A stretch of 64,000 nt of DNA from Desulfarculaceae bacterium. Its GTDB lineage: Bacteria; Desulfobacterota; Desulfarculia; Desulfarculales; Desulfarculaceae. The notes under the pieces are model-generated. The model was not told the origin of the DNA. It saw only the letters and a program-made list of their open reading frames with translations, and ran no database searches. Positions 46,081 to 54,770 of this stretch are shown here, piece after piece. A program made the translations under genes and the position numbers. The DNA is taken from contig JAHLKT010000006.1 of NCBI GenBank assembly GCA_020444545.1, positions 186,001 through 250,000 on the forward strand, read 5' to 3'. The number at the start of each line of letters is the position of its first letter. Position 1 is the stretch's first letter.

Positions 46081-47534
46081 TCCACCCGGTAGTTGGGGGC
46101 TTCCTTGGTGATGGTCACGTCGTGCACGTGGCTCTCGCGAAGGCCCGCGGCGGTAATTTTGACGAAGCGGGCCCGGGAGGCCAGTTCCTCGATGTTGGCC
46201 GCGCCCACGTAGCCCATGCCCGCCTTGAGTCCGCCCACCAGCTGGTAAATGCTGTCGGCCAGGGAGCCCCGGAAGGGCACCCGGCCCACGATGCCCTCTG
46301 GCACCATCTTGTCGGCATCGCTCGCGTCCTGGGAATAGCGGTCGGCCGAGCCCTGACGCATGGCGTCGATGGAGCCCATGCCCCGGTAGACCTTGTAGCG
46401 GCGGCCTTGGAAAAGAATCGTCTCGCCGGGGCTCTCCTCGGTGCCCGCGAACAAGGAACCGATCATCACCACCTGGGCCCCGGCGGCCAGGGCCTTGGTG
46501 AGGTCGCCGGAGAACTTGATGCCGCCGTCGGCGATCAGCGGCACGCCCGCAGCCTTGGTGATCTCGGAGACCTCGAAGATGGCGCTCATCTGGGGCACGC
46601 CCACCCCGGCCACCACCCGGGTGGTGCAGATGCTGCCCGGCCCCACGCCCACCTTGACCGCGTCGACCCCGGCCTCGATGAGCGCCTTGGCCCCGTCGGC
46701 GGTGGCGATGTTGCCCGCGGCCAGCTGGGTGTCGGGGAAGGCTTTCTTGATGGCGGCTACGGTGTCGATGACTCCCTGGGCGTGGCCATGGGCCGAATCC
46801 ACCACCAGCACATCCACCCCGGCATTGATCAGGGCCTCGGCCCGCAGCAGGCCGTCATCGCCGGCCCCCACCGCCGCGCCCACACGCAGGCGGCCCAGGC
46901 TGTCCTTGGCCGCATGGGGGTACTTGCGCACCTTCTCGATGTCCTTGATGGTGATGAGTCCCTTGAGCGCGCCCTTCTCGTCGGTGACCAGTAGCTTCTC
47001 GATGCGGTGCTCGTGAAGGATGGCCTTGGATTCTTCCAGGGTGGTGCCTTCGCGGGCGGTCACCAAATGGTCCTTGGTCATCACCCGGCTCACCGGCTGG
47101 TCCAGCTTGGTCTCGAAGCGGAGATCGCGGTTGGTGATGATGCCCACCAGCTTGCCGCCATCCACCACCGGCACGCCGGAGATGCGGTAGCGGCTCATCA
47201 CGTCCAGCACGTCGTGCAGGCTGGCGTCCGGCCCCACGGTGACCGGGTCCACGATCATGCCTGACTCGGATTTCTTCACCTTGACCACATCCAGGACCTG
47301 GTGGTCGATGGACATGTTCTTGTGGATGAAGCCGATGCCGCCCTGGCGGGCGATGCTGATAGCCGTGTCGGACTCGGTGACCGTGTCCATGGCGGCGGTG
47401 ACGATGGGGATGCTCAGGCGCACCGTACGGGTGAGCTGGGTGGAGGTGTCCACCTCGCGGGGCAGCACCGTGCTGTGGCCCGGCTTGAGCATGAGGTCGT
47501 CGAAAGTGAGTCCCTCTTCCACTCTGTGATTCAT
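46077..47534 (-). CDS. guaB: IMP dehydrogenase
   Basis: 485 residues. A TIM-barrel enzyme with two CBS domains inserted (about 95-205) and the catalytic loop [11 protein letters not shown]. It oxidises IMP to XMP with NAD, the step before GuaA. The N terminus [21 protein letters not shown] is standard. Seventeen bases after the Ppx/GppA stop and overlapping guaA by four bases. Confidence 0.97.
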   Translation of the reverse strand: MNHRVEEGLTFDDLMLKPGHSTVLPREVDTSTQLTRTVRLSIPIVTAAMDTVTESDTAISIARQGGIGFIHKNMSIDHQVLDVVKVKKSESGMIVDPVTVGPDASLHDVLDVMSRYRISGVPVVDGGKLVGIITNRDLRFETKLDQPVSRVMTKDHLVTAREGTTLEESKAILHEHRIEKLLVTDEKGALKGLITIKDIEKVRKYPHAAKDSLGRLRVGAAVGAGDDGLLRAEALINAGVDVLVVDSAHGHAQGVIDTVAAIKKAFPDTQLAAGNIATADGAKALIEAGVDAVKVGVGPGSICTTRVVAGVGVPQMSAIFEVSEITKAAGVPLIADGGIKFSGDLTKALAAGAQVVMIGSLFAGTEESPGETILFQGRRYKVYRGMGSIDAMRQGSADRYSQDASDADKMVPEGIVGRVPFRGSLADSIYQLVGGLKAGMGYVGAANIEELASRARFVKITAAGLRESHVHDVTITKEAPNYRVE

Positions 47535-47551
47535 GCCTTTTTACCTCTCCA

Positions 47552-48454
47552 TCATTGGGCGGCGGCCAGCTCCAGGAGTATGCCCTCCAGGAGACCGGCG
47601 TCCATCACCGTCATCTGGTCCAAATGAAGAACCAGCAGCAGGCCCTGCAACAGAGCCATGCCTGCCAGTATTATATCAGCCCGCTCCGGCTCCAGGCCGG
47701 GAACCTGACGCCGCTCGCGCAGGGGCAGGGCGGCCAGGCGGGACAGTTGCGTTTCCAGCTCATCCAGGCCGGCGGCCAGGTTGTTGACCCGCCCCGGCTC
47801 ATAGATTTTCATGCCCAAAAGCAGGGCCCCCACCGTGGCCGCGGTGCCCGCCGTGGCCACCAGGCGGGCGGCCTTTGGGGAGGCCAGCCCTCGCAATCCA
47901 TCGGCCACCGCCGCCTGCAAAGCGGCCAGCTCGGCCGGGGAGGGCGGGTCGGTGTGCAGATGGGCCTCGCTCAGGCTAACCGCGCCCAGGGGCAGGCTAT
48001 GGGCCCAGGAGCCGTCCAGGGCGGTGACCTCGGTGCTGCCCCCGCCCACGTCGGCCAAGACCGCGCCTTCGGCTTGGCCTTGCAAGCGGCTGAGCACCCC
48101 GGCCCGCGAAAGGGCCGCTTCCTGTTCGCCGCTGATGATCTCGGCCAGGTCCAGGCCCAGGTCCCGGCCCAGGGAGGCCACGAAATCAGGGCCGTCCGCA
48201 GCCAGGCGGCAGGCCTGGGTGGCGGCCAGGGCGATGCGTTTTGCCCCGAGCTCGCGCGCCCGGGCCGCGAACGCCCCGGCGTGCTCGCGGGCGGCTTGCT
48301 TGGCGTCCGGAGCCAGCTCGGCGCCGGGCCTCAGGCCCCGGCCCAGGCGGGGGGTGGCCAGGCCGCGTTCGATGTCCTGGTAGCCGTTTGGGCCCACCTC
48401 GGCCACCAGCAGGCGCAGGGTGTTGGAGCCCAGGTCCAGGGCAGCGGCGATCAT
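47552..48454 (-). CDS. Ppx/GppA-type phosphatase
   Basis: 300 residues, the length of the short form lacking the C-terminal HD domain. It has the ASKHA-fold phosphate loop ALDLGSNTLRLLVAEV at the N terminus, ISGEQEAALSRAGV and VGGGSTEV in the middle. Enzymes of this group degrade polyphosphate or convert pppGpp to ppGpp. Neighbouring guaBA makes a guanine-nucleotide role attractive but not shown. Confidence 0.88.
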   Translation of the reverse strand: MIAAALDLGSNTLRLLVAEVGPNGYQDIERGLATPRLGRGLRPGAELAPDAKQAAREHAGAFAARARELGAKRIALAATQACRLAADGPDFVASLGRDLGLDLAEIISGEQEAALSRAGVLSRLQGQAEGAVLADVGGGSTEVTALDGSWAHSLPLGAVSLSEAHLHTDPPSPAELAALQAAVADGLRGLASPKAARLVATAGTAATVGALLLGMKIYEPGRVNNLAAGLDELETQLSRLAALPLRERRQVPGLEPERADIILAGMALLQGLLLVLHLDQMTVMDAGLLEGILLELAAAQ

Positions 48455-48516
48455 AGGCCAATTACCCAGGAAAAAACGTGTTTTCGGACATTTGCCATTA
48501 AGGGGCCTCGGGAGGT

Positions 48517-48534
48517 GGCAACCATTAAGTTGCC
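48517..48534. repeat. Inverted repeat between ppx and the permease gene
   Basis: GGCAAC (48517-48522), six bases CATTAA, GTTGCC (48529-48534). A perfect short palindrome in the divergent intergenic region; on the plus strand it is followed by CCTCTTTCT. It could be an operator for purine-related genes or a small hairpin. Confidence 0.3.
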
Positions 48535-48693
48535 CCTCTTTCTAGCAGACCGGGGTCGGGTTGGCAAGGCGGGGGCTTTTGGTGCGATTGCGCGGGGCAG
48601 GGGCCCGGTTGGCCGGCCGGGGTGCGATGTGTCGGGCAAGCCTTGGAGGCCATTCAGGCGGCGGCCTGGACATATGCCCGCATTCAGGGCACT

Positions 48694-50052
48694 ATGTCAT
48701 CTGCCTCGCCCCTGTCCGCGCCTTTGGAGAGTTGTTTGAGGGATTTATTCGAGCTACGCAACCACGGCACCGATGTGCGCCGTGAGGTATTGGCCGGGGC
48801 CACCACCTTTGTCTCGGCCATGTACATCATCCTGGTCAACCCGGCCATACTGGCCCACGCGGGCCTGCCATTTTCCGCCTCGCTCACCGCCACGGTGCTG
48901 GTTTCCGCCTTTGCCAGCATTTTCATGGGCCTGTACGCCAACAACCCCCTTTTGGTGGCCCCGGGCATGAGCCTCAACTCCATGTTGGCCCTGGTCATCA
49001 GCCAGCAAGAGGGGGTGGATTACGCCACCGCCCTGGGCTGTGTGTTCTGGGCGGGGGTCCTGTTCATGCTGCTCATGTTCCTGGATCGCGGTCGGCGCTT
49101 GATCGAGGGGGTGCCCCGCATGCTGCGCCTGGGCATGGCCGGGGGCATAGGCCTGTTCATCGCCATTTTGGGCCTGCGTTCCGGCGGCCTGATAATCCCC
49201 CACGAGGAGCTGGGCCTGGCCCTGGGCTCCTTCACCCCCCGCACCCTCACTTTTCTGATCGGCTTTTTGATCACCTCGGTGCTGGTGGTGCGCAAGGTGC
49301 CGGCCGGCTTTTTATGGGGAGTGGCCCTAACCACCCTGGCGGCCTGGCCCATCGGACGGCTTTGGGACGCCGGGCCTCCGGCGGTGGCCTTTACCGGCTG
49401 GTTCCAGGCCCCGGACTTTTCCCTGCTTTTGTCCCTGGATGTATTAGGCGCGCTCTCCCTGAGCCATTGGCCCCTTATCTTCGTGCTGCTGTTCACCTGC
49501 CTGTTCGACTGCACCGCCACCATGGTGGGGGTGAGCGAGGCCGGAGACCTGGTGGACCAGCACGGCCGGCCCCAGGGATTGGGGCGGGGGCTCAAGACCT
49601 GCGGCGCGGCGGTCACCGCCGCCAGCCTCCTGGGCACCAGCCCGGCGGTGGCCTTTATTGAGTCCTCCACCGGGGTGCGCGCCGGGGGCCGCACCGGACT
49701 CACCGCAGTGACGGCCGGGCTCTTGTTTTTGCCCTTTTTATTCCTCTCGCCCCTGTTGTCCCTGGTTCCCTCCCTGGCCACGGCCCCGGTGTTGGTGCTG
49801 GCCGGGGTGTTCATGCTCAAGCCCCTGATCTATGTGCGCTGGGAACGCTTTGACGACGCCATCCCCTTTTTCATGACCATGCTGCTCATGCCGCTAACCC
49901 ACTCCATCACCCAGGGCATCATCTGGGGGTGCCTGTGCTGGACCGTGCTCAAGGCGGCCTCGGGCAAATACCGTCAGATACCGGTGGCTCTTTTGGTGGT
50001 GGACGCCCTGGCCTTGATCCTGCTGTTCAACTTGGAGCGGATCGGGCATTGA
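48694..50052 (+). CDS. NCS2-family purine permease (AzgA-like)
   Basis: 452 residues, about 12-14 membrane segments. The AzgA/PbuG-type signature is present: REVLAGATTFVSAMYIILVN at the N terminus, VAPGMSLNSMLALV, and TSPAVAFIESSTGVRAGGRTGLTA in the second half (shown in part). These import adenine, guanine or hypoxanthine. ATG 48694 is chosen for spacing to family N termini; upstream codons are open. Divergent from the guanine-nucleotide genes, which fits purine salvage. Confidence 0.87.
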   Translation: MSSASPLSAPLESCLRDLFELRNHGTDVRREVLAGATTFVSAMYIILVNPAILAHAGLPFSASLTATVLVSAFASIFMGLYANNPLLVAPGMSLNSMLALVISQQEGVDYATALGCVFWAGVLFMLLMFLDRGRRLIEGVPRMLRLGMAGGIGLFIAILGLRSGGLIIPHEELGLALGSFTPRTLTFLIGFLITSVLVVRKVPAGFLWGVALTTLAAWPIGRLWDAGPPAVAFTGWFQAPDFSLLLSLDVLGALSLSHWPLIFVLLFTCLFDCTATMVGVSEAGDLVDQHGRPQGLGRGLKTCGAAVTAASLLGTSPAVAFIESSTGVRAGGRTGLTAVTAGLLFLPFLFLSPLLSLVPSLATAPVLVLAGVFMLKPLIYVRWERFDDAIPFFMTMLLMPLTHSITQGIIWGCLCWTVLKAASGKYRQIPVALLVVDALALILLFNLERIGH

Positions 50053-50089
50053 GCTCGCCGGCGACATGGCTCCGGGGGGAGGGGGGCGC

Positions 50090-51835
50090 ATGCTGAAAGC
50101 GATCGCCCGGCTATTGGCTCCGGAGGAGCGCCGTTTGGATCTGGGCGGCGGCGAACCGGTGCGCCAATATTTGGACTGCTACCGGCGGCTGGGCGGTGAG
50201 ACCTGCCGCCTCCGGCTTTCCGAGCTGGAACCGGCCCATTGCCACATGGGCTCCTCCTTGCACCGCCTGGCCGAATCCAGCCAAATAGCCAGCTCGGCCC
50301 TGCTCTATGCCGCCGCCCGGCTGCCCGGCTGCATGCCCTGGGTGGAGAGGGTGATGGTGGCTGCCCAGCGCCAGGACTTCGTCCGTTTCGGCCTGGGCGA
50401 GGTGGATGCCTGGGGGCCGGCCCCGGCGGACAAGCGGCGGCGCACGGCCCTTTACGATGGGGGGCAAAACCTGGCCGTGCAGGTGCACAGCCTATCGGAT
50501 TTGGATGACCTCATCCCCAGCCTGTGCGCCTATCAGATCGAGTGGAACAAGATCCACCAACACCTGAGCCAAAGCCCCCTGGGTTCGGAGTTGGCCTCGG
50601 GCCGGGCGCGGGCCTCGGAGGAGGGCCATGAGCTGCGCCGGGTGCTGGGGCTTAACCAGGCCGACTTTCAGGCCCTGGCCGAGCTTTGGGCCGAGGGCTG
50701 GGATGACAAGTTGGCCCTGGCCGCCACCAAACCCAAGAATATCGAGTTCGTGACTCTGCCAATGGGCGAGGAGGATTTCCAGGCCGCGGCCCACCGCTGG
50801 TGGGAGCGCATGCTGGAGCGGTTCGCGGGGCTGGACCTGGCCGGGCGGCCGGTGTTCTTTGTGACCAGCAACAGCCACTCTCTGGCCAACCTGATCTCCG
50901 GCTTTGCCGCTCGCCACGCCGAAGACCTTGCCCGTTACGGCCGGGAACGCCTGGGCGCGCCCTGGGAACAGGCCTTCGGGCAGCTCTCGGCCGAAGCGGC
51001 CCCCACCGCCCGCAACCTGCTCTACCTGGCCCAGCAGGGCCTTTTGGCCAGTGACCCCGGCCTGGCCCGGGAATGGGAGGCCATGGAGGCCGAGGCCGGG
51101 GTGCGGCGCACCGAGCCGGTGCCCCCGCTCTTGGCCGAGGCCCAGGTCTTTGACCTGGCCCGGCTCATCCCCCAGCGCCTGGACCCCAGGCTGCGCCTTC
51201 CCGACCCCGCGGCCCTGGCCCGGAGCCGGGCCCTGGTGCTCAACACCGACTATCCCCTGGGCTTTGGGGCCTACCACCTGTTGCGGGCGGCGGGCGAGCG
51301 TTTGTCCGCCTGGCAAGGGCTGTTCGTCCTGGGCAAGAGCGCGGCCATGATCGGTCGGCTGGGGGATATCATGATTCCCACCCAGGTGCGCGACGTGCAC
51401 TCCCGCCGCCTATTCGAGCTGCCCAACTGCTTCAGCGCCCGGCGGCTGGCCCCTTATCTCTACGACGCGGCGGTGTTCGACGATCAGCGCAGCCTAACGG
51501 TGCATGGCACCTTCTTGCACTCCTGGGACACGGTGCGCCGCTTGCAGCGGGCCGATTTCACCGGCATAGAGATGGAGGCCGGTCCCTGCCTGGCCGCCCT
51601 GACCGACCATTTCATGCCCCAAGAAACCGCGTCTCCGGGCCTGGTGCGCCTGACCCCGCCGCCGGGGTTCAGCCTGGGCATTCTGCACTACACCTCGGAC
51701 ACCCCCTACAACCTGCGGGCCAGCCTGTTGAGCCACCCCCTGGGCCTGGCCGGCCTGGAGTCCACCTACTCCTGCTCCCTGGCCATCTGGCAGACCATCC
51801 TGGACCAGGCGGCCTTGCTGGGGAGGCGGCCCTAA
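50090..51835 (+). CDS. Nucleoside phosphorylase-like protein of unknown function (DUF6909-type?)
   Basis: 581 residues. The N-terminal half is unfamiliar and rich in Ala, Leu and Arg. The C-terminal half resembles nucleoside phosphorylases: LNTDYPLGFGAYHLLRAAG near residue 385, GKSAAMIGRLGDIMIPTQVRD near 414, and a Glu-Met-Glu motif (GIEMEAGPCLAAL near 495) that contacts ribose in that fold. I recall similar proteins under DUF6909, not certain. GGGGAGGGGGG precedes the ATG. Being next to a purine permease, a role in purine or nucleoside handling is plausible. Confidence 0.6.
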   Translation: MLKAIARLLAPEERRLDLGGGEPVRQYLDCYRRLGGETCRLRLSELEPAHCHMGSSLHRLAESSQIASSALLYAAARLPGCMPWVERVMVAAQRQDFVRFGLGEVDAWGPAPADKRRRTALYDGGQNLAVQVHSLSDLDDLIPSLCAYQIEWNKIHQHLSQSPLGSELASGRARASEEGHELRRVLGLNQADFQALAELWAEGWDDKLALAATKPKNIEFVTLPMGEEDFQAAAHRWWERMLERFAGLDLAGRPVFFVTSNSHSLANLISGFAARHAEDLARYGRERLGAPWEQAFGQLSAEAAPTARNLLYLAQQGLLASDPGLAREWEAMEAEAGVRRTEPVPPLLAEAQVFDLARLIPQRLDPRLRLPDPAALARSRALVLNTDYPLGFGAYHLLRAAGERLSAWQGLFVLGKSAAMIGRLGDIMIPTQVRDVHSRRLFELPNCFSARRLAPYLYDAAVFDDQRSLTVHGTFLHSWDTVRRLQRADFTGIEMEAGPCLAALTDHFMPQETASPGLVRLTPPPGFSLGILHYTSDTPYNLRASLLSHPLGLAGLESTYSCSLAIWQTILDQAALLGRRP

Positions 51836-51902
51836 TCCCAAGAACCATGGCAAGGGGATGGCGGGTGCTTGGGGCGTTTTGCGGCAAGGTGCAATCTGAT
51901 TG

Positions 51903-51911
51903 TGCTATAAT
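51903..51911 (+). promoter_or_regulatory. Extended -10 promoter element upstream of the DsrE-like trio
   Basis: TG (51903-51904), one base, then TATAAT (51906-51911), a perfect consensus -10. No convincing -35 is found at 16-18 bases upstream. Predicted transcript start about 51918, which leaves a leader of about 235 bases. Confidence 0.6.
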
Positions 51912-52154
51912 GCATTTCACCCCATCGGGCATTTGCCGAGGGTGGTTGCGCCAATCCCACCCGCCAGGTAAGCGTAGACAGGCCTCATAGACCGCGACTG
52001 GTTGGGCCGGGGCAAAACCCCCTCCGCCAGGGAGAGAATGGGCTTGCGCCCTTGACGGGGCGTGTTTGCCCTAGTAAACACATGCTATTTGAAGGAGCGC
52101 CCGCTGATCCCGGCGGGCTTGGCTATGGCTATATAGGCAAGGAGTGAAGGCAAT
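51912..52154 (+). ncRNA. Long structured leader of the DsrE-like operon (possible RNA element)
   Basis: No open frame is supported here. Several hairpins can be drawn: GGGTGG/CCACCC (51940-51962), GGGGCAAAACCCC (52008-52020), GTGTTT/AAACAC (52061-52082) and GCCCGC/GCGGGC (52100-52117). The start of the leader is also partly complementary to 52043-52063. It does not match any riboswitch, 6S, SRP or RNase P RNA consensus that I know. It could be a cis-regulatory leader or a separate small RNA. Confidence 0.4.
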
Positions 52155-52460
52155 ATGGCGGAGAAGCTTGGAATCTTCGTTTCCTCCGACCAGAACCTCG
52201 GTCACCTCATCGGCATATGCAAAGCCGCCACCAAGGCCGGCAAAGAGGTGAAGGTGTTTCTCACCAACCGCGGCGTTCTGCTCACCAAGGATCCCGATTT
52301 CCCCCAACTGGAAGGCCAGGGCCACATCAGCCTGTGCAACGTGAATTTCGAGGCCTTCAAGCTGGAAAAGCCGGTACCGCTGGTTGACGATAAGGATTTC
52401 GCCACCCAGATGCGCCACGCCGAGATCATCGAGTGGTGCGACCGCTACATCGTGCTGTAG
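52155..52460 (+). CDS. DsrE/TusD-like protein
   Basis: 101 residues with an alpha/beta fold resembling DsrE: strand KLGIFVSSD, helix LIGICKAATKAG, strand VKVFLTNRGVLL. Cysteines occur at GICK, SLCN and EWCD, the last near the C terminus. Proteins of this family carry persulfide sulfur in dissimilatory sulfur oxidation or tRNA thiolation; in this lineage sulfite reduction would be the setting. AGGAGTGAAGG precedes the ATG. First of three small co-directional genes. Confidence 0.75.
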   Translation: MAEKLGIFVSSDQNLGHLIGICKAATKAGKEVKVFLTNRGVLLTKDPDFPQLEGQGHISLCNVNFEAFKLEKPVPLVDDKDFATQMRHAEIIEWCDRYIVL

Positions 52461-52472
52461 GGAGGGTGAGCC

Positions 52473-52784
52473 ATGGAAGATATCAAGAGAGTATGCATTC
52501 TGGTCAATGAGTCCGAGGACTCCTGGGAGGGCCTGCGCTCCACCCTGGGCCTGCTGGTGGAAAACCTCTGGGGCGCCTGTTTTTTCATCGACACCGTGAT
52601 CGAGATGCCCGCCGAGAAGAGCGACGAGGAGTTCCAGGAGAACCTGGAGATGCTCGACGACCTGGAGGGCGAGTGTTACACCAATGTCCAGGCCAACGCG
52701 GACAAGTACGAGTTCCTGGACTACCTGCCCCTGGAGGAAATGGTCGAGAAGATCAAGACCTACCAGATAATCGTGCCGTTCTAG
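52473..52784 (+). CDS. DsrF/TusC-like small protein
   Basis: 103 residues, acidic. The beginning (IKRVCILVNESEDSWEGLR) and GACFFIDTVIEM strand-helix pattern resemble DsrE/F-fold proteins, with Cys at VCIL, GACF and GECY. It is 12 bases after the DsrE-like gene, and a TusB-like gene follows within 9 bases. Naming by position in the trio; homology by eye is weak. Confidence 0.6.
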   Translation: MEDIKRVCILVNESEDSWEGLRSTLGLLVENLWGACFFIDTVIEMPAEKSDEEFQENLEMLDDLEGECYTNVQANADKYEFLDYLPLEEMVEKIKTYQIIVPF

Positions 52785-52793
52785 GAGGGTGTG

Positions 52794-52964
52794 ATGAGCC
52801 TTTTGTATATCCTGAAAAGCGAGCCCACCCAGAGCACCGAGACCCTGATGAGCGCCCTGGGCGAAGGCAAGGAAACCAAGCGCTTCAACCTGTATGAAAA
52901 CACCGACTACGACAAGCTGATCGAGGAGATCTTCGCGGCCGAGGAGATCATCTCCTGGTGGTAG
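52794..52964 (+). CDS. DsrH/TusB-like small protein
   Basis: 56 residues, starting MSLLYILKSEPTQSTETL and ending ISWW, the pattern of DsrH/TusB proteins (LLYILKSEP...LYE.TDYDKLIEEIF). It is about half the usual length (95 residues in E. coli TusB) and has no cysteine, so the conserved sulfur-binding Cys of DsrH is missing. GGAGGGTG precedes the ATG. A terminator follows 22 bases later. Confidence 0.7.
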   Translation: MSLLYILKSEPTQSTETLMSALGEGKETKRFNLYENTDYDKLIEEIFAAEEIISWW

Positions 52965-52986
52965 GCGAGTGATTCGCGTGTTTACA

Positions 52987-53017
52987 GGCCGCCGTCTCGC
53001 GCAGACGGCGGCCTTTT
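52987..53017 (+). terminator. Rho-independent terminator after the DsrE-like trio
   Basis: An 11-bp perfect GC-rich stem (52987-52997 with 53003-53013), loop CGCGC, then TTTT. It closes the DsrE/F/H-like operon 15 bases before the next start codon. Confidence 0.85.
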
Positions 53018-53031
53018 GCGTGGAGGGACCC

Positions 53032-54021
53032 ATGATGAGCGCCCCGGCCCGCAAGCTAATCCTGGCCGCGCTGCTGCTGGCCGCGCTGTTGGCCGGGGGC
53101 TGTATGCACCTGACCCGGGTGGAGCCCGGCGCGCGGCCCATGGAGGCCTATCAGGGCGTGGGCGGCCCGGAGCTGGCGAAGCGTTTCGCGCCCCTGATCG
53201 TGGCCCACGGCTGGAAGCAGAGCTACAACCGCATCGGCAAGCCGGTGGCCTCCTTGGACCCGCAGGGCCAGGAGCAGATACGCATGGACCCGGCCCAGCC
53301 GGCCATGTATTGGCGGGCAGTGGCCTTTTCCACGCCCAAGGGCGATTACACCAACCTGATATACCGCGTGCATTTCCCCTCTATCCCGGTGAGCCTGATC
53401 CCGTTGTTCATCAGCGCGGGCGAGAACATGGGCCTGTTCGTGGTGGTCACCCTGGACGACCACCTGCGGCCGGTCTTGGTGAGCACCCTGGGCACCTGCG
53501 GCTGCTACACTTCCCTGACCCCCACCAGCCACACGCCGAAGTGGGCCTATCCGAAAGATTGGCGGGATGAGCCGGTAAAGCTCTACGGCGAGACCCTGCC
53601 CGCGCGCCTGGCCTACGTGGGCAAGGCCCAGCCGCGCCTGGTGGTGGAGCTTAGGCCCGGCGAGCACCGGGTCATGGGGCTCAAGGTCATTCCCGGCGCG
53701 GCCATGCACGACCCACGCCTGTACCGCCTGCATTCGGCCGAGCTGATCCCGGCGGCGGCGCTGTGGCGTCTGCCTTTGGGGCAGGGGACCACCAGCTTGT
53801 TCTATGAGGACGGCATGCTGGAGGGGCACGTCAAGGGCGCCTGGAAGCCCTTGGAGACGGTGTTTATCGGCTGGTGGTGTTTGGACGGGGTGGTGGGCAT
53901 GGACAAGGCCTACGGGGTCAAGGCCAACCCGCTCTACACCAGCCTCAAGCCTTGGAACCGGCTCTCCTCGGACATGAACGACTTTCCGGGGTTATTAAAG
54001 TTTTGGGGCTGGGGATTTTAA
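53032..54021 (+). CDS. Lipoprotein of unknown function
   Basis: 329 residues. Signal peptide with lipobox LAGGC (Cys24). The mature part has a conserved-looking core (STPKGDYTNLIYRVHFPSIP and WLPLETVFIGWW-like segments) but I do not recognise a family. It has three Cys near the middle (GTCGCY). ATG 53032 is preceded by GGAGGGA; the frame opens upstream within the terminator and is not translated. Ends a plus-strand block. Confidence 0.7.
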   Translation: MMSAPARKLILAALLLAALLAGGCMHLTRVEPGARPMEAYQGVGGPELAKRFAPLIVAHGWKQSYNRIGKPVASLDPQGQEQIRMDPAQPAMYWRAVAFSTPKGDYTNLIYRVHFPSIPVSLIPLFISAGENMGLFVVVTLDDHLRPVLVSTLGTCGCYTSLTPTSHTPKWAYPKDWRDEPVKLYGETLPARLAYVGKAQPRLVVELRPGEHRVMGLKVIPGAAMHDPRLYRLHSAELIPAAALWRLPLGQGTTSLFYEDGMLEGHVKGAWKPLETVFIGWWCLDGVVGMDKAYGVKANPLYTSLKPWNRLSSDMNDFPGLLKFWGWGF

Positions 54022-54335
54022 GGGATGGGGGCGGGGTGGGTGATTCCTAAGAATAGCAAAAGCAGCTAATAATAAAAAATAAGGAATGAATCGAGGGATG
54101 CGGTTCGGGGGGCCGGGATAAGGCCAGCCCCGGAGTCAAGCGCCGAGTGCGGCAAGCCGGGCCGGGTCAGACGGGCATATCGCCCCACTCAAGCCTGCTA
54201 ACCTCATTCCAACCTCTTGATTTCCCATTTGTGCTCCCCGCCTAAAAAGAAAGAGCGCGCCTCACGAAGAGGCGCGCTCTTTTGTTTTCGTTCTCCACGG
54301 TAGGAGGGGTTTCTGATGCTTAATCCATGATGCGG
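54022..54335. other. Intergenic gap between convergent genes
   Basis: This 314-base gap contains an AT-rich patch (54050-54090) and the bidirectional terminator at 54251-54287. No gene, repeat family or other signal was identified. Confidence 0.6.
54251..54287. terminator. Bidirectional terminator
   Basis: A 12-bp stem (54251-54262 with 54270-54281) with T-rich sequence after it on the plus strand (TTTGTTTT) and, because AAAAAGAAA lies before it, T-rich sequence after it on the minus strand too. It serves the convergent lipoprotein and ACT-domain genes. Confidence 0.85.
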
Positions 54336-54770
54336 TTACATGTTGTAGAGCTCAGAACCGTAGAGACGAATCCAGTCCTTTTTCAAGGCCTCAATGGCCT
54401 GTTTGTTCTGATCGCTGGTGCCGATTATCAGCACCGTGGCCTCGCCGGTCTGAATGCAAGGGTAGATGTAGTCCACGTTGACTTCCGCCCTCTTGAGCGG
54501 ATTCAGGACCGCCAGCAACCCGCCGGCATGGTGCGGGGTTTCCGCCGCGACCACATCTTCAACCTCAACCGCGAGGCCCTGTCCTGATAAAACGTTAGCA
54601 CCCTTATCCGGATTGTCAACCACGAAGCGCATAATTCCTTCGCCAGTGCCCGTGGCGGTGCTGACGAAGAAGGCCAGGATGTTGACCCCGGCGTCGCCCA
54701 GAATCTCGCTGATGGAAGCTAACTGCCCGGGCTTATTGACCATTGATATGGTGAGCTGCTTGACGGTCAT
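54336..54770 (-). CDS. Double ACT-domain protein
   Basis: 144 residues consisting of two ACT domains: the first begins QLTISMVNKPGQLASISEIL, the second near residue 75 (GGLLAVLNPLKRAEVNVDYIY). ACT domains bind amino acids. The gene overlaps the oxidoreductase gamma gene by 4 bases, so it may sense a branched-chain or aromatic amino acid for this 2-oxoacid enzyme, which is inference from context. Confidence 0.85.
   Translation of the reverse strand: MTVKQLTISMVNKPGQLASISEILGDAGVNILAFFVSTATGTGEGIMRFVVDNPDKGANVLSGQGLAVEVEDVVAAETPHHAGGLLAVLNPLKRAEVNVDYIYPCIQTGEATVLIIGTSDQNKQAIEALKKDWIRLYGSELYNM

Noticed and set aside
51912-52070. 6S RNA or SRP RNA upstream of the DsrE-like gene
   Set aside because: Length and partial end pairing suggested 6S RNA, but I could not find its central bubble or any SRP consensus; kept only as an unclassified leader.
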